A stretch of DNA of 64,000 bases from Gadus chalcogrammus (taxonomy: Eukaryota; Chordata; Actinopteri; Gadiformes; Gadidae): positions 19,287,776 through 19,351,775 of the forward strand of contig NC_079420.1 of the NCBI RefSeq assembly GCF_026213295.1, read 5' to 3'. Every line of letters begins with the position of its first letter. Position 1 is the first letter of the stretch. Shown piece after piece: positions 27,676 to 38,762 of the stretch. The notes under the pieces were generated by a model, which saw only the letters and a program-made list of their open reading frames with translations, was not told where the DNA came from and did no database searches. The position numbers and the translations under genes are program-made.

Positions 27676-30600
27676 CTTGTGATGTATGAAAATGTGCAAA
27701 AAGTGGGTTTTCAACCCAGACAGTATTCATGTCCAGGGCCCTGATGAAGGTATAAACGTTGGCTTTGATTCAACATAAATTATGAAGTTTATTTAAATCA
27801 AACAGTTAAGCCTTAGAATCACAAATTAACTTGATAAATATACATAAACAATTGTAACATAAACCAAACAAATCTTAACTCCAAAGTATATACTATAAAG
27901 TAATGTTAGGTAAATCTTCAAACTCTCATGAACAATAGAGGATTCTAATAATAGTAACAAAGTGCAATAGAGGTAGCTAGTTCTTGCTTTTGCTCATTCT
28001 CCTGCTACAAAATGCTTTCACATAGGCCATAAGACCACAAGACAAGACTTAAAGTCCAATGCAATGCCACCAGACCAAATATAACTGGAACCCCTTAAAT
28101 AACAGCTTTGACTCCATTAAAATGTCAAAAAGAAAGGAGGTGTCAACAATGTGCCTAATTATGTCTATTTATAGGATCTACAAAGGTTTATTTTTACATA
28201 ACTACCACTCTTACAACTCACTTTTAATAACACAATTAACACATATTGCATCTCAAGCATTTGTGGCATTTGAATGCAACAAATAAGACACAGCTTGTTC
28301 TTGTGTTATAGCTACTTAAATCTAGACTGTCACACTATGTTTCACACACTGGTTGGCCAAAAATATAACATTAGCTCTATTGAACACACACATCTGCAAA
28401 AAACACCATCAGTCTTCAGTCCAGAAAACATCTTTTCATATTTCATGGCGGTATCCAAAACACTAACGTTACATGCTTAACTTGGTTTGCAGGCTGCTAA
28501 GCTAGCTAGTGCAGTAGTTCGTCTTTTAGCTGCTACTTAGTGCTGGATAAAGTTTTCCTACACATTCAGAGGGAACTACGATATAACTAAACATTAAATT
28601 ACCATACCTCTCAACGACAGATTTCAGCGTCTTTATATTGTTCACGTTGTCACTGTGACCGTTGTCGTCCTCCTGTTTCACGGACCAGCAGCATGTGCAG
28701 CGCGCTCATCTCATGGGTCACCTGACCTGCATAGCTAAATGTCCTTCGAGCAGAAATCAGCTCTCACAGCCTCAGTACGACCATTACTGTGTTAGTTAAA
28801 AATGTAAAACTGACCCTAAATCAGCTGTCATCATTGATTGACAGTATTTCTCTTATTTCTTGTGTTGACGAACTTGACCAACTACCTATCAGATCTGGGG
28901 TGGCCACAGGGGTGGCCAATGAGCTTTCAGGGGTGGCCCTGGCCACCCCAGGCCACCCCCTAGAATCGCCACTGGTCAGGACTACTGGTGCCAACATTCC
29001 AAGGGGATCATATACAGAACTGACAGTCGACAAAATCCCCCGTCTTGTGAGTGGTCTGTCTTTGAGGATGATTTTGAACTTGAAGACGTCAGACTGAACA
29101 CACCATTGTACACCTAACATCCTCTCAACAGGTAGTTTGTCATGGTCCAAATCCAGATCCTTCATTTCTTTTGCTCTTTCCGTTTCAGGTATGGCAGCCA
29201 ATACATGACGACTATTGCTTATCCACTTGGTGAGTACAAAGCCTCCCTTGAAGCAAATGGCTCTTAACTCGTGATAAAGAGCTATTGCGTCCTCTTCTGA
29301 AGCTGCTGAAGCGAGGCAGTCATCCACATAAAAGTTGTTCAAGATGGTGTTGATAGCGTGTGGGCTGAACTGGCCAGTGTTGTCTTCAGCACATTTTCTC
29401 AGGGCAAAATTTGCACAACTTAGATATGATGTTGCTCCAAATAAATGCACCGTCATTCTGTATTCCACCATGTTCTGACTGTAATCTCCATCAGGCCACC
29501 AGACGAACCGTAGCAGGTCCCGATCTTCATTTGGTACTTGTACTTGGAGGAACATTGCTTCGATATCCGCAGCGATGACAACAGGTTCTTTACGGAATCT
29601 AGCTATGACTCCAATCAAGGTGCTGGTGAGGTCTGGTCCCTGTAAGAGCTGAGAGTTCAGTGAAACTCCCTGATATGTTGCTCCACAGTCGAACACCACT
29701 CTAAGTTTTTTCTTTTGTGGATGCAAAACTCCATGGTGTGGTAGATACCATTTTCTGCCATCACTACGTTCCAAGATTCCTTCTGGTACTTTCTCTGCAT
29801 AGCCCTTGGATATCATGTCAGACATGAAGTTGGTGTACTCCAAGTGATAGCATGGATCTCTCTGGAAACGCCTTTTTAAGTTTAGTGTCCTCTGTTCAGA
29901 GCAGTTCTTATTGTCAGGCAAGCAGATTTCCCTGTCCTTCAATGGTAAACCAAAGCAGTAATGTCCATTAACTAGCTTTGCAGATGTTGATACCAAATCC
30001 AAGAACTGCTGATCTTCTTTTGAAGGTTCTTGGTCATCTTTGACACACTCAGGAAAGTCAATCTTGAACTGCTGCTCCCATTGCTCATCAAGTGTAACAA
30101 CTGATATCCTGTTAACACTGATTTCTGACTGCTCCTGAGCATAATCACCTTTTCCGCCCAGAGGTCCGTTAACTGTCCAGCCGAGCATTGTTTTGACGGC
30201 ATATGGTCCATCTCCCACACTCCTGATGACTTGAAGTGGTTCCAGAGCCTTTGGTACATCGGAGCCAATCAGCAACTCAATCTCACAGTCCAGTTCAGGC
30301 AAGGGAATATTCTTTAAATGATGCCACTGATTGATGTCATTTTGATGTGGGATGTTCCCTTTGTGCACAGGCATAGTCTTCTGAGTGTACACACATGGGA
30401 GATCACAGAAATCAGTGCCATGAAGTCCTGTAACCTCTAGGCCTGAAACAATGCTGGTTTCAACGACCTTCCTTTGACCCATTGTTCTCAGAAGAATATT
30501 TGATTTTCTTCCCTGGAGATTGAGCTTATTCATTAGCCCCAATGTGCAAAATGACGCAGTGCTTCCCGGGTCAAGGAATGCATATGTATGCACTGTTGTA

Positions 30601-33095
30601 TTCCCCTTCTTGGCCTTTACTTTCACAGGCACTATGGAGAGTTTGCAATTGTCTTCACCGGCCCCAGTAAGACCACTTGTCTGTACCGAGGCTATGGCTC
30701 TGATGTCAGCTTCTTCCTTTGTTTGAGCTTGATGTTTGTCCATTTCAAATCTTCTTTGGTGGATATGCAGCATCTGAGGATGCTTCAAATTGCATATGTT
30801 GCAGCTGAGTCGCTTCCTGCAGTCCTTGCTCATGTGTCCTTTCTGCAGACAACCAAAGCAGGCTCCATTTTCTTTAAGGAAAGTGATTTTCTCATGATGT
30901 GCTTTCTTTTCCAATAGGAAACACACCTCCAAAGCATGTCCACCTCCACAGAACAAACACCTTTTTACAGCCGGCCAACTCTCCATTTTCCTAGGTCCAT
31001 TTCCATTTTTCTCATGTGCAACTGTCACAGTGGTTGCAAATGTACTTCCTTTGATTTTTGGATGAGGTGGTTTTGACATAAAACCTCTTCCATCCTTGCT
31101 TGGTGTGGGAGTGTCTCTGATGTCTCCAAATACTGGATCAGTTGCAATCCTCACCTGTTTTTCAAGGTAATTTACCAGATCCCTGAAGGTAGCTCTTTGG
31201 TTGTACCTTTCCTGAAAATCACATGCCACAGATGCCACATGCCTCCATTTATCCCTCAGTCGATATGGCAGCTTCTTAATTATAATTAGCAGGTTAGCAG
31301 ACATGTTGAGCTCTTGCATGTTGTTGACATCTTCCATGGCATTGCAACATCCTCTTAGAAACAGAGTGTATGCTTGTAGTGTTTTTGTGTCATCTGGTTT
31401 AATTGACGACCATGAAAGAGCCTTCTCCATGTAGGCTGTAGCAATTTTATGCTCGTTGCCAAAGTGCTCCTGCAGTAAGGATTTTGCCTTCCTGAATCCT
31501 CTATCTGCGGTCATATGAAGGCAGCTCCTCACCATTTCTCTTGGTTGTGCTTCGGTATATTGTTCCAGATAATAAAGACAATCTGTGGGGTTTGGGTTCT
31601 TGCTTTCGATGTTGTGTTCAAAGGATTTTATGAATGTTTGAAATTGAAGTGGGTCACCATCAAAACGACGAATCTCCTTCTTGGGCATTAAAGAGAGAGA
31701 CTGTTGTTGAACCATTAATGCAGTGATGTCATTTTGCTTTTCCATGATGTTAAGCATGTTGCTCTGTTCACCATTGCTTGGAGCAGGCAATGTTGTTGGT
31801 ATTGTAACATGCGCATCCGTAGTTGATGTATTTGACTGAATTGTCACTGGCACTGTGGGGAGAGATTGGGTTTGATTAATGTCTCCGTCAGCAGTGGCAA
31901 TCATTTGTGTTTTCTTTTCACGTTGTTTTTTCTCCATATACGAGTTCATACCATCTGACACTCTTGATCTGTGGCTACGCACACCAGATCTACTTGAGGC
32001 TCCAAGAATCTTCATTTTTGCCATTGTAGCAGCAAGATTTCCATCCAGTTGCTCTTTTTTCCTCCTTAGCTCCTCCTCTTGTGCTTCTATGGCATGTTTA
32101 TCTTTTAGCATTTGTTGTATTACAATAAGAGCAGCCATTTCAGCCTCAGCCTTGATGCATGCAGATGAGGTGGTGGAAAATCTTGAGCATGAAGAATGTG
32201 ATTTGTGACTCCTGCTGGTAATATTTGACACACTGTCACTTGGCTTTATTTCATCCTGCATGTCAGATATTGCTTTATTCTGTTGGGAAGGAATGGCAGC
32301 TGGAACATCAGAGTGTGGTATATTTTCCTTTAATTCAACAGGTGCAACAGGTGCTTCCTCTTCAGGTGGAATGGGAGAGATGACTGGGAGAGCAAACACA
32401 TCTTCAGTCACCTTTCTTGCTTGTTGAAAGTGTCTTTCAATCTCAGAGAGCCATGTCTTTACATCATCAATGAAGTCTGTGTTGTGTTTTGTTATGCGTC
32501 CAAACCACTCATTTTGTGTTACCTTTTCCTCTTTGGGAAGTAAAACAATCACTGACTCATGTGCTGCATTTGCATTTTCATACAGTTGTTTGAGTTCATT
32601 CAGTTTGAATTGCACTTTCTTTGCATTTTCATCATTTTTCATGAGCCCTTTAATTTCACGTGAGAGCTCTTACATTTTTGTCACATTAGATTGACATTGC
32701 TTTTGAAGAGTTTCCATTTTGCAAGCCAGCGCTTTGGCTGTAAGCTTGACCGTTCTCTTCTCCGTATTTTCCATTTCATTTGAGTCACTCATTAGGTGAA
32801 CTTTCAACGTGCACAATTCACCAAAGCACAGAGCAACACACACAACGCAATCCGCAATGACATTGATTCAGTCACAATGCGATTTTCAACACAACAGCAC
32901 AGCACAGCAAACGGCGGCCACTGCTCATCACGCAGTCCTCCAATCAGCCCAAACAATTGCCGATCGCGACAAACCAAGCACGCGCAACACAAGCCCAAAC
33001 AAACAGTCCCCAATGGACAAAACGGCAGCCTTTCCAAACTGTGTTCAACTTCAAACAACTACACAGAAGGATCAACAAACATACCGATTCTGATG

Positions 33096-33103
33096 GCTGT
33101 GAT
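33096..33103. repeat. Left 8-bp target duplication of hAT insert 2 (GCTGTGAT)
   Basis: GCTGTGAT occurs here and at 34353-34360, directly abutting the inverted ends of the insert. Confidence 0.92.
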
Positions 33104-34352
33104 CAGGGGCGTTTCTAGGTTTCTGAAACATCCGGGGCTTAGCCCAAGAGGGAATAGGACAGTGCGCGTACGGCAAATTTTGTTGTATACTTTATTGCGC
33201 ATGCATTTTTTTTCATAATGCTTTACCTAAATAAACAAAATAGGCAGGTAATTATAGCTTTGAATAGCTACCTGACTGCTGCTTATCCCCAGACATCTAA
33301 AGTTCCATTCAAGTTATTTCAGAGTAAAATTAATACAAGTGAGACAGACCTTACATTACCTATATCAGGTGTGTCAAACTCATTTTCACAAAGGGCCACT
33401 CTATGATGAAATGATAATCATACTAAGGGCCGACATGGAGTTTGCTGACATGCTTTCTTTTTAATCCAAAAAGTAAAAACAACATATCTATGGATATATT
33501 GTATACAACCTGCGTACAGGGTCATATAGGCTAGGTTTCATTTCAACATTTTGGGGGACAAATTATAGGTGGGGGGTATGGGGGTGCTCCCCCAGAAATG
33601 TTTGAGCGTCAAACACTTAATTTCCTGCATTCTGGTGGATTTTTATTCATCTATCTGTGCCTTTTCTGCATCATTTTATAGTGGAAATCTTTTTTTTTCT
33701 GTGAAGGAAAAGACAACATTCAGTGTTCCTAAAGAAATAACTATTATGGAATATAATGCAGTAAGGCTCTCAGGCGTCCTGGATTTTTCAAAACTTTCTG
33801 CAAATTGAAAACATATCACATGTTTTGGGTATTTCTTTTTTAGAGAATCATGAATCAGCACCCGTGTTAACTATTTATGACACTTAACATTGGTAATGAA
33901 ATGACAGCCAGCATTGGAATTGAAAAGGGCAGCAGCTAGTTAGTTAGCTAAATTGTAACTTAAGGCAAAAGTTGGAAACAAATCATGTTAGCATTCATCC
34001 TTAGACACTTGACACAATCAGTCATCAATATTGGCATGCTATTTAGCCTCATAGATTGGACTATTTACAGACCACAAAAAACGGATATATTTTCTTCAAT
34101 GCAAGTTCATAAATACATGGCTTAAAATCTTGAGCAGCAGAACAGAAATTCCTAGCAGTAAGCTACGCAAGAGTCCTAACAAATGGGGGCATGTGCGACG
34201 TGTGGATATAGCACAGGCTCTGCATGCAGCAAAAAAAAAAAAAAAAAAAAAAATTATATATATTTTTTCTTTTTTTAACAAAAAAGATTCGGGGCTAATC
34301 AAATTAGATCCGGGGCTTTAGCCCCGAATAAAACAGCCTAGTGACGCCACTG
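33104..34352. mobile_element. hAT element 2 (1249 bp) in the BEL leader region
   Basis: The ends are inverted: CAGGGGCGTTTCTAGG on the left and CAGTGGCGTCACTAGG read from the right, both near GGGGCTTAGCCC-like motifs. An exact 8-bp duplication flanks it. It sits between the gag start (32792) and the 5' LTR (34537). No transposase is present. Near 33363 it holds a GTGTGTCAAACTCATTTTC segment that looks like another embedded repeat, and it has a poly(A) run at about 34230-34251. Related sequence recurs at 38720 and 51510. Confidence 0.9.
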
Positions 34353-34536
34353 GCTGTGATGCGCTGCTGTCACTTCCGTGTTACACCGCTGCTGCAGTCA
34401 ATTATGTGTCTCTGATCCCAGGCGTCCGCAGAAGAGTCCCCTGTTGCATAGTTCGTTCCGTCCAAAACATCGAGATCCAAGCGATAAGAGCAACGTTGAA
34501 TCCCGTGGTGTTTTTGGATTATTTCTGTTTACTAAA

Positions 34537-34924
34537 TATAGCGTCCGTTTTCCTATAAAAGGCCGCTAAGAGGCTTAAGTGGGCTCCAGGCAGTTACGCG
34601 TCGTACAATGAATCCAAGTCCGGTGATGAATATAGTTTGAGAATTTTATTGCTGCAGACCGAATGACAATTGATGAATGAAAACATGGTTGTTTGACGAT
34701 TACGACCACGACGACGACGACGACGACGGTAAACAGAAAATATAATCAGGTGCGCCACTAACCCCCTTTCTCCCCCAGGCCCCGCTGATCTGACTGCCCA
34801 GGTATATAGATTAAGCCACACCCATGTGTCAATCAAACGGAAGTGACATGATCCCAAACAGTGAGACTAACCTTTCAAAATAAACAATAAACAAACAGAC
34901 CAAATATGCATTTTGGCCCCTACA
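34537..34924 (-). repeat. BEL 5' LTR (388 bp)
   Basis: This partner of the LTR at 23972-24354 shares both ends. Differences I can see are four substitutions, one extra GAC triplet and one extra TA pair. The leader on its inner side (left, below 34537) shows no obvious TGG-type primer site, so the priming tRNA is not assigned. Confidence 0.92.
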
Positions 34925-34929
34925 GCCCA
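34925..34929. repeat. Right target-site duplication of the BEL element (GCCCA)
   Basis: Matches 23967-23971. Confidence 0.85.
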
Positions 34930-35804
34930 CTATGCAACTTTTTTAGCCAAAATTACATTAATTATGCTGGTTGAGAGTTATTCTGATGGTTCTACCATTC
35001 CTGGGTCGTTTGGTGGGTGTGTCATTGCCCCATGTCACCTCTCCAAGGAAAAAGCGCACATGCAACTTGCTCTGTTCGGACCGACACAATCCGGATGTGA
35101 CGCAGCGGAAGTATCCAATCGCGCCTCGAAAATGTAGTCATATTGTAGTTTCGAAAATGCTTTACGGCACAGACACACACCAAAACATGGCACAGGCTAG
35201 ATATAAACAGCCAGTTACGAGGCAATTGTTGCATTCATTATGGATCAATCGACTGATAAGGGACCCGGCGACTGTCGGAACCGGCGACTGTCGGTGGAAC
35301 AAAAGAAGAATGGACCAGAAAAGAGATCAGACACGAGTGAAAGGGGAACTATGCAACTTTTTTGGCTTGATTTACCTTAATATAACAGGCTAAGAGTCAT
35401 TGCGATGGTTCTATTATACATTTTTGTTCGATTGTTCGTTGTTTCGACTCCCCCTTGCGCATCTTAAGGAATATGTTTCTGCCGGCGACCCGCTGCCCAC
35501 TCTTGCGGGAGTCTCGGGTCTCGCGAAGTAACGAATTGCTTTACGGCACAGACCCCCAAACACGGAACCGGCTCGATATAAACACAAGTAACTAAGGGAT
35601 TGTTACATTCATCATAGATCAGCCGACTAAAAAGAGACAGAGAAACCCAATGTCGGAGGAACAGAAGAAGAGAAAAGGGAGACGGACTGACAGAGAGGCC
35701 AGACACGAGTAAACGTTGGGCAAGCTTTTCAGCAATAGCGTGAACTGAAAGAAAAAGAAGACTGCAAATCAGACGCCGACTTGGCCGTGTTGCTTTTATA
35801 ATTG
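34930..35804 (+). pseudogene. Tandemly duplicated promoter/first-exon relic of a multicopy fish gene family
   Basis: Two diverged copies begin with CTATGCAACTTTTTT at 34930 and 35349, a spacing of 419 bases. Each contains TTTACGGCACAGAC, a TATA-like ATATAAA (35202-35207; 35577-35582), then GATCA and GAACAGAAGAAG-type coding-like sequence. The second copy continues into RVNVGQAFQQ, then a TAG where Trp is expected, then RELKE and KSDADLAVLLL (35706-35803). I recall this RVNxGxAFxxWRELK...KSDAELAxFLLD pattern from N-termini of many uncharacterised teleost proteins, but cannot name the family. A frameshift separates the MSEEQKKRK segment from RVNVGQ. The first copy stops being similar right at the TRV position. 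Both copies look dead. Confidence 0.45.
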
Positions 35805-36703
35805 AAAGTACCCTTGGGTGAACTTTGTCTTCGTGGTATTCTTGATGTTGATAGTCTCTGTACAAATGTGTTTGCTCAACCATTTTGTTGTGAGCTAGGG
35901 ATGCAAATTATCGAGTAATTCATTAATCGATAGTTTTTTCATCTTATCGATCGATGATCGATTAATTGATAAGCGGCAATTCTTCTGAGAAGCTGAATTT
36001 ACTTCTGAATGTGACACATTTAGGTGGTAATTCAACGAAGTCGTTTAGTTGTTGTACTTTAAAATACATTTACATTTAGGGCATTTAGCAGATGCTTTTA
36101 TCCAAAGCGACTTACAATAAGTACATTTGTCAAGATACTTCCACATATTGTGCATTTGGCGTCATTAACCAACTTAAAGTGGCTCCATACTGCACTCCGT
36201 TTTGCCCTCTTCATCGTGTCACTAGCTGTGTTCGAAATCGTTCCCTATACACTCGTTCCCTATTCCCTATATAGTGTACATGATATAGTGCACTATATAG
36301 GGAATAGGGAACGAGAATTCGGACACTACGCTGAACATTTCTAAACGTCATTTGCGTCAGTAAATGCTGGGTATTTGTGTGACGCAGACAGATGCGCCCA
36401 CATCAAGTAAACAAACCGGGCACTCACGACGAAAGCTGGAGGTTGTATTGATGTTGATTACATTTCCTTGTTTAATTAATTTTGAATGTTTAATATTCTA
36501 TGTTAAATCCCAAATAAATTGTTGACATTTCTAATCGAAAGCCGGAGACTCCATCATTAAATGTATTCGTTTTCGCGGTTATTCGGCTTCTTCTTCTCCC
36601 CTGGAAAAATACAACCGCATTGCATTGAGGTATACGGGAGTAACATGTAGGGAACATCGTATGTACCCTATTTTAAGTCCACTATATAGTGCCCTATATA
36701 GTG

Positions 36704-37527
36704 TGTTACGTACAGTGTTCTGTATGTCTTACATGTTATACATGGTATAGGCCTACATGTATTGTGTTCTGTTTTGTGTAGTATGTTTGTGTTGTTGTTC
36801 TGTCTCCTCCTCCTGTTTTCATTCTCCAAGTTCTCAGATGTGCGCACCTGATCCCGATCACCAAATCACCACACCTGTTCCAGATCTCCCATCAACCATT
36901 CCCCTTTAAATAGTCCTGTGTTTGTTTGTCAGGGGGGAGTGCTTTGGTTTGAGCTGTAGCAGAGCTCTGTTTGCTAGTGTTTGCTAGTGTTTGCTAGTGT
37001 TTGCTAGTGTTTGCTAGTGTTTGCTAGTGTTTGCTAGTGTTTGCTAGTGTTTGCTAGTGTTTGCTAGTGCTTGGTTTCTTTGTTGGTTTATTGTATTGTC
37101 TTTAGTTGTTACACGTTTGTTTAAACCTTACTACTTTAGTTGTTAGCAGCCTACTTTAGTTTTGTCTTTGTCTCTGTTAATTCTTTTGTTGTGCGCACAG
37201 GGTCAATAAGGACAGGTAAGATACCCTGGGGTTTACATATTTCATACACGTAGGTTTACCCGTTGTTAATACCCTAGGTTAGAGTGAGCACCACCCACTG
37301 TACTTTTTCGGTGCAAAGCACCTGTCAATGGGGGGTTGGGTTTTGTTATGTTCTTTTCTTTGGTGCCACTGACAGTCCTTGTTGATCCCTGTGTTGCCTT
37401 TTTTGTACATAAACACTTTATATTGAATTCACCTTTTGTCTTGGATTTTGTGTGACTGCACCCTCACTTGCCCAAACCTGTTGCCCTTATGTTGCGTCCT
37501 ACTCCGAGCCACCAGGGGGGCGTAACA
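36704..37527 (+). mobile_element. Solo LTR-like sequence (824 bp)
   Basis: It begins TGTTACGTAC and ends GGGCGTAACA, with short inverted tips TGTTAC/GTAACA. A 4-bp AGTG flanks both sides (36700-36703 and 37528-37531). It contains a TTTAAATAG promoter-like motif (about 36906) and an ACATAAACAC tail region. No retroelement coding sequence adjoins it, so it fits a solo LTR of a Gypsy-type element. A 10-base tandem array lies within. Confidence 0.7.
36971..37070. repeat. Tandem array, 10 copies of TTGCTAGTGT
   Basis: Ten contiguous 10-base units, perfect except for the last base of the final copy. It lies within the solo LTR, downstream of the TATA-like motif. Confidence 0.97.
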
Positions 37528-37831
37528 AGTGGACCACTGAGAATTCGAACACCCTAGAAAATGGCGTGCACCCTATTTAGTGCACTACATCCATGATAGG
37601 GAACGATTTCGAACACAGCTAGTAGTGTCCCGCTTTTCGTTTGTCTTGTTCTGCTTCGCTTGTGATCCCGCTTGTGTTCCCGCGTGTGCGTCAAGTACGT
37701 CTGGCGTCAAGCGCGCCCTCACGTGGACGGTTGGGGAATTACGGGTTAAAAATGCGATTTATTTTAATCGAGTAATCTCTTATCGACAATTAATCGATAA
37801 TCGATTAATTGTTTGCATCCCTATTGTGAGC

Positions 37832-38078
37832 CCTGTAAAAATCGTTTTCTCGACCGTTTTGTTGTGTGCCCTGTATGTTTCTAGCTTGCTTGGTTGCAAC
37901 CATATAAACACCTTTGTTTCCATGGGTGTTTTGCTGTTCGTCTGTCTCGTCCCCCAGATACAGACTGAATCCCCGAATCCAGGTTCTTGTTTATTTAGAT
38001 TATTTTGTTGGCCAACACTCTTACACTGATTGTTCTGTTCAACCTAAGATACCTAAGAAGAAACAATTATAATCTAGG
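37832..38078. other. Unassigned sequence between hAT elements
   Basis: It continues the host sequence interrupted by hAT element 3 (GTTGTGAGC resumes as a direct duplicate). A near copy of the flank, TTTTGTTGTGTGCCCTGTA, follows at about 37856. No coding exon was recognised. Confidence 0.4.
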
Positions 38079-38079
38079 A

Positions 38080-38716
38080 CAGGGATGGGCAACTTTCATG
38101 ATAAAGAGGGCCACATTATTCATCATAACCATCGGAGGGCCACATGACTGCACACTTCAACTAAACGTGAGCTGAGAGAAGCTACACAATTTTGAATTTG
38201 ATAGATATGATTTCCTGTATTCTGGTGCATTTTGGGGATGGCCACTACCTAAAAAATCATCCAGAATCATAACCTATGTACGCAATGTTAATTGAACCAA
38301 CATACATTCATTTCATGTTTTCCATGCTCAAACAGCCACATGAATGGTCAGTATTTTTATCAGTGCAAAGGGCTCACATACATCATCATTCAATGAAGTC
38401 AAAAAACTGAAAAACAGTGGCCCAACATTAAGTGCAACAACTCAATGAACTCAAACCCAACAAGCAGTTGTAGTAGTTGTAGTGGCGACTTAAGTGGATA
38501 TCTTTAATGACTGATATCGCTTCTAAGCAAACTAGACGCATGGGTTTGCCTTCGAATTCTATGAATTCTTCTCATCTTTCTTGACCGAGTTTCCTGTAAC
38601 TCGATCAATTATTATTTATTTTTATTTTATTTTATTTATATATTATTATGTGCGGGCCTGACTGAGTGAGGATGCGGGCCGCATGTGGCCCGCGGGCCGC
38701 CAGTTGCCCATCCCTG
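38080..38716. mobile_element. Short hAT-like element with CAGGGATGGGCAACT ends
   Basis: The inverted tips CAGGGATGGGCAACT (left) and AGTTGCCCATCCCTG (right) enclose 637 AT-rich bases with GGGCCACAT and GCGGGCCGC motifs near the ends. Flanking octamers match only partly, so the duplication is weak. It is non-coding. Confidence 0.65.
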
Positions 38717-38719
38717 CTC

Positions 38720-38762
38720 TGGGCTAAGCCCCGGATGTTTATGAAACATAGAAATCCCCACC
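38720..38762. repeat. Detached terminus of the hAT element 2 family
   Basis: GGGCTAAGCCCCGGATGTTT followed by ATGAAACATAGAAATCCCC is the inverted counterpart of the left end of hAT element 2 at 33104. The rest of this copy was not found nearby. Confidence 0.6.

Larger units (their letters stand above)
26814..28974. mobile_element. hAT element 1 (2161 bp), non-autonomous, inside BEL pol
   Basis: The termini are inverted: CAGTGGCGTATCC on the left and, read from the right, CAGTGGCGATTCTAGG. Both are followed by GGGGTGGCC repeats. A perfect 8-bp duplication GTCAGGAC flanks it. It splits the BEL reverse transcriptase/RNase H region just after the residues APVVLT. No transposase frame is seen inside. 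It carries a SINE-like fragment near its left end and a 430-bp palindromic insert; the remainder is AT-rich unassigned DNA. Confidence 0.92.
24543..32792 (-). pseudogene. BEL/Pao gag-pol polyprotein, interrupted
   Basis: The likely start is ATG at 32792 (MSDSNEMENTEKR...). An in-frame TAA at 32670-32672 cuts it after about 40 codons, and the frame reopens at once. Leftward landmarks are a DUF1759-type gag (about 31700-31200), zinc knuckles CLFCGGGHALEVC and CFGCLQKGHMSKDC (about 30960-30800), a protease DPGS motif near 30580, reverse transcriptase with YVDD near 29330, a hAT insertion (26814-28974), RNase H (FADACQDGYG near 26600; TDSTSVLKYI near 26380; NPADMASRG), a second in-frame stop TGA at 25962-25964, then integrase: a zinc-binding H/C module (25680-25530) and a DDE core (GVDYFGPF, LRSDNGTNFVG, HHGGVWERLIRSV). 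The three open pieces share one frame once the hAT insert is disregarded. Two stops plus two insertions mean this copy cannot make a full product. Confidence 0.9.
23972..34924 (-). mobile_element. BEL/Pao LTR retrotransposon, full length but inactivated
   Basis: Two LTRs in direct orientation bracket one long minus-strand gag-pol frame, and perfect GCCCA duplications flank the whole. Domain order on the minus strand is gag with zinc knuckles, aspartic protease, reverse transcriptase, RNase H and integrase, which is the BEL/Pao order. Two hAT elements (26814-28974 and 33104-34352) have inserted since. Without them and their 8-bp duplications the element would be about 7.5 kb. The LTRs differ by only four substitutions and two small indels that I can count, so integration was fairly recent. 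There is no envelope-like gene. Confidence 0.93.
36221..37623. mobile_element. Palindrome-ended DNA element nested in hAT element 3
   Basis: The ends are inverted over at least 26 bases: ACTAGCTGTGTTCGAAATCG on the left and its exact complement on the right. Just inside the left end lies a perfect 23-bp stem (36254-36276 with 36291-36313) around a 14-base loop. Flanks CGTGTC and AGTGTC agree at five of six bases, a possible worn target duplication. There is no ORF. An LTR-like block sits inside it. Confidence 0.7.
35896..37823. mobile_element. hAT element 3 (1928 bp) with nested insertions
   Basis: The termini are inverted and begin TAGGGATGCAAA (left) and TAGGGATGCAAACAATT (read from the right), with ATTAATCGATAATCGA-like inner motifs at both ends. 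A perfect 8-bp duplication TTGTGAGC is present at 35888-35895 and 37824-37831. It is non-coding and has been invaded by the element at 36221-37623. Positions 36068-36135 carry the widespread fish motif GCATTTAGCAGATGCTTTTA. Confidence 0.9.

Noticed and set aside
28789..29097. Plus-strand open frame across the right end of hAT element 1
   Set aside because: It crosses the hAT terminus and runs antisense to BEL pol; its codons are a shadow of the element ends.
23972..34924. Endogenous retrovirus
   Set aside because: Domain order, the YVDD reverse transcriptase context, 5-bp target duplication and absence of an envelope gene fit a BEL/Pao retrotransposon.
36971..37070. Regular repeats that could suggest a CRISPR-like array
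   Set aside because: Units are 10 bases, contiguous and without spacers; it is a simple tandem repeat within an LTR-like sequence in a vertebrate genome.
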